Source of the DNA: Cannabis sativa
Taxonomy: Eukaryota; Streptophyta; Magnoliopsida; Rosales; Cannabaceae
Reading direction: 5' to 3'
Length of the DNA stretch: 64,000 bases
Assembly: GCF_029168945.1 (NCBI RefSeq)
Contig: NC_083604.1
Span: 8,982,812 to 9,046,811, forward strand
Each line of letters starts with the position of its first letter. Position 1 is the stretch's first letter. The notes beneath the pieces are model-generated. The model searched no databases. It had not been told where the DNA came from and was given only the letters and a program-made list of their open reading frames with translations. Positions 15,390 to 25,720 of the stretch are shown one piece after another. The position numbers were made by a program, and so were the translations under genes.

Positions 15390-15508
15390 TAGGGTTTGAA
15401 CTTATAGTAAAAGAACAGATAAAACCCTAGACACTTGACCAGAACTTCGGCCAAGTTAATTTAAGCCCATCATCGTTTATGGGCTACACAGCCTTGTTGA
15501 CGGCCCAC
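15390..15508 (-). promoter_or_regulatory. RPL17 promoter motifs: telo-boxes and site II
   Basis: Upstream of the RPL17 start (reading minus) are two telo-box sequences, TAGGGTTT at 15390-15397 on the plus strand and AAACCCTA at 15423-15430. Further out are GGCCCA at 15503-15508, TGGGCT at 15481-15486 and AGCCCA at 15465-15470. Telo-box plus site II is the characteristic combination in plant ribosomal-protein promoters, supporting strong growth-linked transcription. Confidence 0.7.
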
Positions 15509-15649
15509 TTAATTATGTAGACACACTTAAAGGGATATGTTGAAAGTTGCTTAAGACATTAATCAAATACAATTTCAAAATAATTTTAAAGGATAAATAC
15601 TCTTTTTTATAATTAAAGTACCAAATATAACTTTACAATATCTTGTTAA
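15509..15649. other. Short spacer between RPL17 promoter and LINE-1
   Basis: AT-rich DNA ending in ATATCTTGTTAA (15638-15649), which is the left copy of the probable LINE-1 target-site duplication. Confidence 0.5.
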
Positions 15650-15685
15650 TTTTTTTTTTTGAGAAATTTTCAATATTATTATAAA

Positions 15686-18600
15686 TCAACAGTCATTTAC
15701 AATAATAGAGAAAATAGGATAAGGAATTTCTCCTATCCAAGATACATCTTCATCTAACTCTAGAGCGTACTTTACCAAGCCATGGGCAGCTTTATTAGCC
15801 TGCCTACGAGCATGAGTAACAATAACTCTAGGGAAAGAGGATAAAAGACAACGTACATTAGTGATTAGATCATTAAAACATGACAGGTCATTATGATTAG
15901 ATTTTAAAGCAGAGAAAACTCTTAATGCATCTGTTTCCACAATAGTGATTAACAATTGGTATTGTGAAGCCCAATTTAGACTATGAAAGAGCGCATTTGC
16001 TTCCATTTCATCACTTCGAAGGCATCCCTGAACTTTTTTGGAGAGTGCAGCAATGACGTCTCCTTTGTAGTTGCGCACCACCGCTCCCATTCCTAATGTC
16101 AGATTCTTGGAATTTGTTGCAGCATCAACATTCAATTTAAGCATGTTCATAGCAGGAGGCTTCCAAATTATATCATCCAAGGGCCGTTGAAGTTGGACAT
16201 TGTCATTTGCAGCTGAGATGATCGGTTGGTGCCTCATTCTAGATGCAGTCTGCTGGTGTTGGTGAGCATTAAGTCGGGCCTGGTCAGTTTGGTTCTCTCC
16301 AACTTGTTGACTGTTAAAACGCCTAAGAGGAACCACTGTAGTTTGAGTTTGCATCCCATGTGATTGATCAGCAGTGTGGTACTGGTCTTGAAATCCCTGC
16401 TGGTGTGGAATCTGACCCGTGGGATCTGCTTGGTGAGTTTTAGGCTACTGCAATTTTTTGCAGGAAATGCCTTTAGCACTTCTGTATTGTTCTATGTAAT
16501 TCAATGCATAAGATGCAATTCAATTGGGATCTCTTTGTGTGCCACCATGAAGTACTTTGTTTCTATCATTCCAAATGCTCCACATTACACATATTAGTGC
16601 TTCAACATCCTCTTTTTCCATTATTGATGCCAAGTGTATTAGATAATCTCCATTAAACATACCTTGAGCATGGTGATAATCAATTAGAAACTTAGTGCTT
16701 TTCCAAACAGCCTTGGCAGATTTACATGAGAACAAAGCATGTCCAATTGATTCCCATGCATATTTACAACGTGAACATAAAGCTGAATCAATGACCTTCC
16801 TTTTTGTGTAAAGCCGTGGCAACTGGTAGGGCATTTTGAATGACTTTCCAAGCAAATATTTTCACTTTTGGTGGTATTTGCAGTGCCCAAAAGAATTTCC
16901 ACCATGTTTTGTAATCATCCGAAGACGATTCTTGGTCCTTCTCCGAGATTGAGGTGGCAAGGTGGAAGCCAGATTTAACACTGTATAAGCCATTTGTGTT
17001 ATGATGCCATATAAGCCTGTCCGTTGACTGGTAAAAACTCAAAGGGATAGTAAGGATTCGGTCAATATCAATTTGAGCAAAGTGTTCATGTATAGAGGCA
17101 AATTCCATTCCATAGTATCAAGAATGTATGTCGATACAGGCGTAGATGGATCACTAGTATAGCAAATCGGCTTGAACTCATCATGTCCTGGAATCCAAGG
17201 ATCTAGCCCACTTCTGACATGAAAACCATTACCAAGCTTGTAACGAAGACCCTTAAGAAGTAGCTCTCGACCCCAGTGTATTCCTTGCCACGTTAAAGAT
17301 GGTGAGTGACCCTTGTGAGCTTCCAAAAAAGAGTTTATTGGGTAGTATATGTGCTTCAAAAGTCGGCCTAATAGTGAGTTCGGATTGTCAAATAACCTCC
17401 ATGCTTGTTTGGCAAGCATTGCTTGATTAAAATCAACAAAAGATTGGAAGCCCATTCCGCCTTCAAACTTGGATTTACAAAGTAATTTCCATCTTTTCCA
17501 ATGTATCTTGGACCCATCTTTGTTAGTGCCCCACCAAAAATTGGCCATCATAGATTCAATTTGATTGCAGAAACTCGTTGGCAAGCGAAAACAACTCATG
17601 GCGTATGTAGGAATAGATTGTACCACAGCTTTCAAGAGTACTTCTTTTCCTCCAATAGAAAATAGTTTTTCATTCCAAGCATGTAGGAGTTTCCAGATTC
17701 GTTCCTTGACATTGCTAAATAACTCCTTTTTGTTATGACTTGAATATGCAAGAAGATCGAGGTAAGTCTCATGACATTCACAGATTAGCATTCCCAAAGT
17801 TTGGCTGAAAAAATTTCTTGCATCATCTGAAGTGTTGGGGGAGAAGGACATGATTGATTTGTTGGTATTAAGAAACTGTCCTGAAGCTTGATGGTAGACC
17901 TCCAATATTCTTTTGATGGTTGAAGCAGAACTATTATTTGCATGGCAGAATAAGAGACTATCATCAGCAAATAATAAGTGGGATACCGACGGGGCATGTC
18001 TTGTGAGTTTCAGTCCCAACAAATTACCTAGCTGCTCTTCATGGTGAAGTAGTCTTGATAGTCCTTCGGAGCAAATTAAAAAAAGATATTGTGACAACGG
18101 GTCACCTTGCCGAAGTCCTCTTGTCGGCGAAACATTACCCACAATTTCTCCATTCAGTTGAAAAGAGAAGCTATTGGACGACAAACATCGCATAATGAGA
18201 GAGATCCATTGGTGAGCGAAGCCCATTTTTTCCATTACCGCAGACAGATAATCCCATTCAACTCTATCAAAAGCTTTGCTCATGTCAAGCTTGAGTGCTG
18301 AGTAACCTTTAGTACCTTGTGTCTTGTGTTTGAGATGGTGAACCAATTCAAAAGCAACAAGAACGTTGTCAGTGATCAGACGATTTGGAAGGAAAGCACT
18401 CTGATTTTTAGATATCATCAAAGGTAGAACATCTTTAAACCGTAGTACTAACACTTTTGAGATCAACTTGTAGATCACATTACAAAGACTAATTGGTCTA
18501 TAGTCCCCCATTACTTTCGACTTCTTGACTTTTGGTATTAGAGTAATGATAGATTGATTTATTCTACTCGTATCATGGCCTTCATTCAATACTTCAAGAA

Positions 18601-20018
18601 CAACTGCAGTGACATCCGAACCTATATGATCCCAATAATGTTGATAAAACATTGCAGACATACCGTCACTTCCCGGACTTTTGTCTGGACTCATTGAGCG
18701 TTTGTCAGTAAAAGGACGCAACAATGAGGAGTCCATTTCATCAGATACTGTTGTGGGAATAGCATGAAGAACTTGTTGCAAAGCTACTGCATTTGTACCC
18801 GAAGCAGTGAATAAATCACCAAAAAAGTTGCAAATTATTTCAGTCATTCCTTGCTTTGAACTTACTGCAACATTTTGATAGTATTGTTGGACTTTCTTGA
18901 AGATGCATAAGCATGAAAAAATTTAGTATTCTCATCTCCGCTTTGTAGCCAATCAATCCTAGATCTTTGTTGCCAATATACTTCCTCTTGAGATAACAAT
19001 TCATCCAAAGTATCCTCCATTTTTTTTCAGATTGCACATGGACTCATTGGTTCGGGTTTGTTGATTATTCAGGATTTCCACTTCTTTGTGAGCTGCTTTG
19101 ATTTTCTTCTTGATGTTGCCATATTACATGTGGTGCCATTGTTGGAGAGAATTGGAAACAACCTCAAGATTAGTGCAAAAGTTATCTATTGTTGTTCCTG
19201 TCGAGTTTTGTTTCCAATTTTGCTGAATGATATCAGTTGCTGCAGAGTCGGACAGCCACATTTTTTCAAACCTGAACCTTGACAGTCTTTTATCTTCGTG
19301 CATTCGAGCAGCCAGGGGAAGTACTTCAACAGAAATTACTCTATGGTCTGAATTGTAGTAGTCTAGGTGTTTTGTTGTAATCGGCTGAAAAGAATTTTGC
19401 CATTGGTCGTTAATGAAACACCAATCAAGTCGTTCCTTGATAACATTGACATTGTGGCGCCCTTTAATCCAAGTGAATGGATCACCTTCGAAAGGTTGTG
19501 TCATAAAGATAACAAGAATCCAACACTGATCTAAACTTGTCCATTTGTTGCTCACTTCGTAAAGCCCCACTAAGCTTGTTTTTGTTAGATAGAATTTCAT
19601 TGAAATCACCAATGACTAGCCAAGGCATCAAAGGTGCAACATCCTTACATCTCTCAAGAAGTTTCCAAGTATGAATTCGTTTGTGAGTTTCGGGAGCGTC
19701 GTAAAAGGCAGAGAAATGCCAAGTTTGGCCATTATCACACTTCAAGCAACAGTCAAAAATATTTAGATTATAATTAAGAAGAGTTACATCAACATTGTCT
19801 TTCCATAACAAAAGTAAACCCCCACTTAACCCGACCCTAGGTACTTCTAAACCATTAGTAAAACGTAAAGCTTGACGATAACGAGTAACTACATTACAAT
19901 CTAATTTAGTTTCCATAATAAATAAAACATGAGGAGTTTGCTCATTGACAAGCAAACGAAGTTGTCTGAATGCTCTAGGATTCCCCAAGCCACGCGCATT
20001 CCAGCTTAGTATTTTCAT
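15686..20018 (-). pseudogene. LINE-1 ORF2: endonuclease, reverse transcriptase, zinc-binding and RNase H, frame-broken
   Basis: Starts with M-K-I-L-S-W-N-A-R-G-L-G-N at 20018, the N-terminus of the apurinic-type endonuclease. The first frame runs to 19482 and continues in another frame (19612-19124, with V-I-G-D-F-N before the break and S-D-H-R-V-I after), so a frameshift lies near 19500-19610. Reverse transcriptase is largely open from 18847 to 17039 and has D-K-S-P-G-S-D-G-M, Y-R-P-I-S-L-C-N, L-D-M-S-K-A-F-D-R-V, R-Q-G-D-P-L-S and an intact catalytic F-A-D-D-S. Further breaks precede zf-RVT (17108-16520; C-S-R-C ... H-A-L-F-S-C) and the RNase H domain (16354-15686; L-N-V-D-A, E-M-E-A-N-A, E-T-D-A, N-K-A-A-H-G-L). 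It is non-functional because of the frame breaks rather than loss of catalytic residues. Confidence 0.9.
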
Positions 20019-20098
20019 GGCTGGTTGTGGGGCTGTTAAACAGCCTCCGCAAGGTTGTCAAAGGAATCAGATGGATCTGCAACAGTATCAGAAGCATT

Positions 20099-21577
20099 CT
20101 AGTTCATCTCAGCATCAGTAGACAAATCTGAAATTGAGGAAGTAAGTTTGTGACCCCTACAACGCTTTAGAGCCTTTCGCATTGACATATTTTCATGAAG
20201 CCTCTTTGAAACTCGATTAGGTGACTGGTTTTCTTTACCATACAGAGCAGCAATAGTCATGCAAATGGTGGAATCAGACATGATTGGAGCATAAGTTGGT
20301 TGACTAGCCATGTTGGAAGCAATGTTGAAAAGGTTAGTTGTGTTTTCATCAGGCGGATATGTAGCAATATATCCCAGTGGTTGTCCAATGTTTGGCATGA
20401 ACATTTCAGACAGGTCACTCTCATTTGGAGATGCTGGTAAGGTAGTGGGAGATGGTGGAATGGTGCCAACCTTATTGTTTCCTTGAATCAGTGATGGTGA
20501 GGCTTCAAAAGTGGTGGCAGATGGTGCCAGAATAGGCAATTCAACACTTTGAGAACTTCCCTGAATTCCAATAGCAATGTTATGTTGATTTTTTGAACGA
20601 GTAACATCAGAATTCTTCCCAGTAGTAGGCTGATCCGTGCCTACTGTTGCCTTATTTTTTCCTGCAGCATCATTAACAGTTGGTGTCACAACCATTGTAA
20701 CATCATTATGAACCAGAGATGCAGTGTTCAAGGTTGCTGGTGCAAAGGAAAAAAGAGCATTGTTATGGTGTTGAAAATTGTCCGAGAGTGATCGATTGCC
20801 ACCAACAAAATTCTGATTTGATATGTCATGAGAGTATGCGTTCTGTTGGTTCGATGATTCCCCATAAAGCAGTGTTTTTGGTTGTGGCTGACCACGAAGA
20901 GAGAGAGCAGGGATTGTATTCATGATGGTTTTTCTTGCTAATCGGGTAACTAAAGGCCAAGCATTGCCTTTGGAGAAGTCCGTTCTATGCCGATCATAAC
21001 CCGATGTTGGCAAGGCAGCCCCCTTAATAGCAGGTCCATAAGCGAGTTCTGGTACTATACCATTATCAATAAGTTCAAGGAATGTAGAACATTTCTGGTA
21101 AGGATGGCCTAAACAACCACATTCCATACACCATTCGGGAAGTCGTTCATAGCGAAAGTCCATCCAAAACTTGTCTCGGATTTGCTGCAAACGGATGTGT
21201 TGACCCCTTCTCAATGGTTTAGTAACATCAAGTTTCACTCTAATTCATAAGAATGGCCCCCATCCCTCATTCAGAGAGTCAGTATAAACTTTCAGGAATT
21301 CCCCAATAATGTTACCCAATGCTTTTGCTAACCCTCTTGATTTACTAAGAAAGGGCAACCTATATACTTGTACCCAAAAGGGTGAAAATTTGAGATCAGT
21401 TGGAGTCAAATTTTGCAATGCATAACGTTTTTGAAGTACAATATGGTGATTTTGGAAGTGCCAAGGCTCTTGGGTAAGGACTCTTTCCATATCTCCTTCA
21501 CAGCCGAAGGAGACCATGAACAATTCAGTCTCCTTTTCAGTGATTTTTGCAGGGAACTGTCCATCCCAATGGATTTT
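20099..21577 (-). pseudogene. LINE-1 ORF1, C-terminal part (DUF4283 and CCHC knuckle)
   Basis: Continues the ORF1 whose N-terminus lies on the far side of the nested LTR element (32217-32393). The DUF4283-like RNA-binding region is at about 21577-21245 (F-G-C-E-G-D-M-E-R-V-L, E-P-W-H-F, F-W-V-Q-V-Y-R-L-P). A TGA at about 21245-21247 lies in the same frame as what follows (I-R-V-K-L-D-V-T-K-P-L). A zinc knuckle C-M-E-C-G-C-L-G-H-P-Y-Q-K-C comes next, then a long Ser/Thr/Asn-rich tail to 20099. ORF1 proteins bind element RNA into a ribonucleoprotein. The premature TGA sits where an Arg codon CGA would fit, suggesting C-to-T decay at a CG site. Confidence 0.85.
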
Positions 21578-22775
21578 TGTTATTGAATTTATAATCACTA
21601 CGCAAGTATACGCAATCAAGTAGTACACTCACACAGGTGAGGTCGAACCACAGGGAATTGGACTAATTACTACTAAATTATACTATTGATTCTATCTGGT
21701 AAAAGAATACTTTTTATGAATTAAATAAAACAATTCAGAAAATTAAAACTAACTAAAGGAAGATTAATCAAGATAAGAAAATAGGGAGACGAATCCTGTT
21801 GTTAAGTTACCAAGGTTAATGTTTAAATGCTATCCTTCTCTTGAAGTGAATGACTGATTATGAATTAACCTAGCTCTTTTCAGATCTTCTAGGTTCTAAA
21901 TCTCATGCTCTCTAATTAATTTCTTAATTAAACTAACATGAAATCAGCATTAAGCAATAATCTAAATGTCACAAAGGCTATGTAAATACTTTCGTTTCAC
22001 ATCAAAACCTAGACTATCCAATTTTAGCATTCTCAATTCTCACTTTTCAGATTTTGAATTGAGATCATAAAACATGTAAAAGGTGATCAATCTTGCACAT
22101 GGAAATTAAACACAAATATGAATAGAATTCACAATCAAGATGGAGGAATGGCAATTAATCATTAACTAGGAAAAACTTAAACAACATTCATCATTCTCCC
22201 TAAATAGGAGTTTAGTTCAAAACATCCATAATCAAATCCATAATTAACATTGAAATAGAAAAGAACATAGAAAAATTAAAGAGAAGAGAAAGAACTAGTT
22301 GAAGCAATTGATCCGGGTCGCCACAAGCCGCTCTTCTAGCCTCCTTCTTTGTTTCTAGGGTTCCAATTCTGAATACTCTCTATTTTTCACGAACCCTTGC
22401 TATTTAAACCAATTCTCATCTTCGAAATTCGTGAAATTACGAAATTGCCCAAAAATCCCGTCATAAGGGTCCCCGTCGCGACTGGTGTGCCCCCCGTCGC
22501 GACGCGGAGTTCAAAGATCGAATTTTTGAAAACTTTCTGTCAGTTCCCGTCGCGACTGGCAAATTCCCCGTCGCGACGGGAATAGGCAGCAACACCAATT
22601 TTGGTTTTTCTTCTCGATTCTTTCACCGTTTTTCCTCAATTCTTGTACATACTTTCTTTAAATGCCCGAGGACCTGAAACAAAAGAATCAAGCGTAATAT
22701 AGCCCTAAAACTAGAAACAAAGAGTGAAAACTAACCGAAATATGACCCGAATCTTAGACTAATTTTAGCCTAACA
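21578..22775 (-). repeat. Athila-like element 3' LTR (left)
   Basis: 1198 bp, TG...CA ends. It contains paired GTCGCGAC palindromes at about 22471-22580. Differs from the right LTR at a small number of positions, notably GTGTGCC in place of CAAAGCC and GACGCGGAG in place of GACGGGAG within the palindrome region. Confidence 0.93.
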
Positions 22776-22790
22776 AATTCCCCCAAACTA
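22776..22790 (-). other. Polypurine tract of the Athila-like element
   Basis: On the minus strand the bases just before the 3' LTR read TAGTTTGGGGGAATT, a purine-rich primer for plus-strand DNA synthesis. Confidence 0.8.
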
Positions 22791-23916
22791 GATTCTTACT
22801 CGCCCTCGAGTAAGATAAATGCTACTAACTACTAACTACGCTATCATATAATCATAATACTACTGCCTCATGTGTTGTTCTCTTCTATTGCTCAAACTAG
22901 AATTTCAATTCTACCAACTCTAACAATTAATTTAGATGCTCGGTTTATAACACTATGTACAACTGCAAAAATTTATTCAATTGTGAAACATTGTTATAAA
23001 AGCTTTACTCTTTCCAACAGTTCCACAGCCCGATAACTCATAAGCTTGCATGCTTACCTTTCTCCACTAATGTTGACAGTATTCTTTGGAATCATTAGGT
23101 CTTTTCAAGGCTTAGGTAATATGGCTCAGATATTCAGGGATAGGCAAAAGTCAATTTTTGGCTCAAGATATCATAAGCACACAAACAGAACCCACAAGCT
23201 TCTTACTTTTCTTTTTCTAAGATCCCATAATATTCCCAAGTTTACCAAGATTGATAGAAGAAGTCTCTATTATTTTTCAACATCACATATTTTTACTTTT
23301 TATTGTGTTTTTTTTTTTTTTCGTATTTCATTTTTTTTTTTCAGTGACATTGAATTACACAATTTTTTTCTTCTCAATCTTACAATTTTTTTTCTTTTTC
23401 CCTCTCATGATTTCCTCACACTAAATGTTTCTCCTCCCCCAAACTAATTATGTAGCTTATGATATCATAGATAACATGGTGAAGAAAAATTAATAGTGTG
23501 GTTGCAATTTTTTTCTCGATGGGTGAAAAACATAATAGGTTTAGGCTCAAAAGGTTAACTAGGGATACACATTATTACGGTAGGCTTGAAAGGCTCAAAC
23601 TATCCAACAAATGCCTAAGTCATATTCCAATTGAACACTATCAAGGATTTCGTCTCAAAAGAATAAACATGCAAGTTCTAAGCTATCCTGTCAATCTTAC
23701 CACAAACCATAGTAAAACAATTATAACAATTTTCACAGATTGAATATTTGCAGGTAAACACAGGTTTCTAAGCATCCAAACTAATCCAAAGAGTTAACAG
23801 AATCAAGCACACAATTATTTTACAATTTCAGAACACATCACACTAATCAGCAGTATACAACTATCGTCAAGCTTATTGCCATTCCTTAACTAAAACAGAA
23901 AAACTAAAACAGAAAA
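22791..23916. other. Athila-like 3' untranslated region, T-rich
   Basis: Non-coding stretch between the extra ORF and the polypurine tract, with long T-runs around 23308-23400. Plus-strand frames here (for example 23046-23447) are low-complexity and not genes. Confidence 0.6.
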
Positions 23917-24573
23917 TTAAAATGCAGAAATTAAAGTGCAGAATTTAAAAATTTTAAGTCTCTCCAATGGAAAATCTGATAAATGCTTACTAGGCATAAG
24001 CCTAGCACTCACAAAAAACATCCAAGCGCGAGCAACTTGATTCAATTCACAGCGATAAAGCATTTGGTTCCCATCATCCACCTCATGCAATCTTAAACCC
24101 GGAAAACCAACTGTTTCTGCCAAGTCCACAGGATCAAACGTTTCCTTCATAAACGTTTTGTAGTAGTGGCTATTCACCATTTCCATGTTAAACAGTTTAT
24201 GGATAGAAGCATAAGTTGCAAGCACATTTGTTTTGCGGACCCGTACCCTATCGTTCTCTGCTTCCGGCCAATTGGCTAAAAATTCAAGAGCCAGAGTCTG
24301 ATTGATTCTTTCTGGAATCTTCACTAATTGCTCCCATTGGCGGGTCTGAATTTGTTGCCTCATGGTCTCGAATAATGGGCTATTCGGAGTGGGATTTCCA
24401 TCATATTCGATACCTCGATCCACGATGAAAGCTCTCTTTTGCAATTCGAAGTATCTTTCTTGCGCTTTCAAACTCACAAATCTATCTTTTTCATAATTAG
24501 ACTTTGACGCCGGTGTTGGCGGTTTTGACGATGACGCACCCGCTTGCCCCGTTGTAGTACGCTTAGAACCCAT
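23917..24573 (-). CDS. Extra ORF of the Athila-like element (plant transposon protein domain, env position)
   Basis: 218 residues from an ATG at 24573 (M-G-S-K-R-T-T-T-G-Q-A-G-A-S-S). It has a Ser/Lys-rich N-terminus, then F-E-L-Q-K-R-A-F-I-V-D-R-G-I, a central helical region, and A-R-A-W-M-F-F-V-S-A-R-L-M-P-S-K-H-L-S near the C-terminus, a motif recurrent in the putative plant transposon protein family found in Athila-type elements. It stops soon after that motif, so it is probably C-terminally truncated. It lies downstream of integrase, where some Athila elements carry an envelope-like gene, but I see no clear signal peptide or transmembrane anchor. Its role is unknown. Unlike gag-pol, this frame is intact. 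Confidence 0.75.
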   Translation of the reverse strand: MGSKRTTTGQAGASSSKPPTPASKSNYEKDRFVSLKAQERYFELQKRAFIVDRGIEYDGNPTPNSPLFETMRQQIQTRQWEQLVKIPERINQTLALEFLANWPEAENDRVRVRKTNVLATYASIHKLFNMEMVNSHYYKTFMKETFDPVDLAETVGFPGLRLHEVDDGNQMLYRCELNQVARAWMFFVSARLMPSKHLSDFPLERLKIFKFCTLISAF

Positions 24574-25242
24574 TGCACACTTCAAAATGACCACACAAAA
24601 ATTTTGGGAAAAATTCGGCAGCACTTCCCCTTAATTTCTTCACTTCCCAAAAATCACAAAAGTTCCACAATAATCCCACAATAACAATATTTCACAAATA
24701 TTCAACAAATTCTCCAAAATAAATCCACAATCCCAAATACTCTAGATAATTAATCAAACTTTCTAAAAACTCACTTAACTAAGCAAAGTTTTGACAAGAA
24801 AGAGACTTACTAAGCGAGAATGCCGTTCATCCACCACCATTGTTGCACATCCATGGAAAACTCAAGGTTGAAGATGATGAATAGTGGAAAATTCGGATTT
24901 GGGTGAAAAAGGGTGATTTGTGGTGTGATTTTTGAAGAAAAGAGAAGATTTATGAGAGAAATTTGTGTTTTTGGTGATTTGGATGGAAGATTGGAAGAGA
25001 ATGAGAAGAAATTTGAGGTTTAATGGTGGAATGAGGTTTTGAGGCTGAGAAAAGGGGAAGAACTCGGGTTGTATGGTGTTTGATTGAATTTTAGGGTTAT
25101 GTGCGATTTGGGATTTAAAAGGCTGAAAAATCGTGTCCCGTCGCGACGGGCAATGCCCCGTCGCGACGGGAGTTGGCAGAAACTTTTCAATTTTTATTCA
25201 CGCCATCCCAGTCGCGACGGGCAAAGGCCCGCCGCGACTTCG

Positions 25243-25279
<37 letters not shown>

Positions 25280-25720
25280 GAAGAAGGCCCGGTCGCATCG
25301 GGGAATTCCTAGTCGCGACTTCTGTAGCATTGGCCTTCTTTTGCCATTTTTTTTTTTTTACTGTAAAATTACAAATGCAAATCTAACCTAAGTGCAATGA
25401 AACGAATTAAAATGCCACAAAACACTTGTAAATGTCTTCTACAAATTTAAAAGAAAAATAAAGTAAAACTAAATTAAAAGATTGGGTTGCCTCCCAATAG
25501 CGCCTCGCTTTATCGTCACTCGCCCAGACGTTGACCGAGATCTTCATAGTGGCGCCGTAATCATGGCGGACTTGGCTTGGTCCGAATTGACCTCCCAAGT
25601 AGAGCTTTAACCGCCGCCCGTTAACTTTGAAAGTATTAGGGCCTTCACCTTTAATTCCACCGCTCCATAAGGAAACACTTTGACCACTTTGTAAATGGCC
25701 CCGACCACCTTGACTTCAAT
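24574..25720. other. Athila-like inter-ORF region with GTCGCGAC palindrome pairs
   Basis: About 1.1 kb between integrase and the extra ORF, with no gene. At about 25136-25320 are three spaced pairs of CG-rich palindromes, two of them the perfect 14-mer CCCGTCGCGACGGG, the others variants (CCAGTCGCGACGGG, CCCGCCGCGACTTC). A 30-base T-run (about 25246-25276) separates the last pair. The same motif pairs occur in both LTRs. It could be an internal promoter or regulatory region for the extra ORF. Confidence 0.65.

Noticed and set aside
23046..23447. 133-codon plus-strand frame
   Set aside because: T-run driven Phe-rich sequence in the 3' untranslated region of the Athila-like element.
25084..25391. 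Plus-strand frames of 72 and 100 codons with poly-Phe
   Set aside because: Produced by a long T-run next to CG palindromes inside the Athila-like element; opposite to its coding strand.
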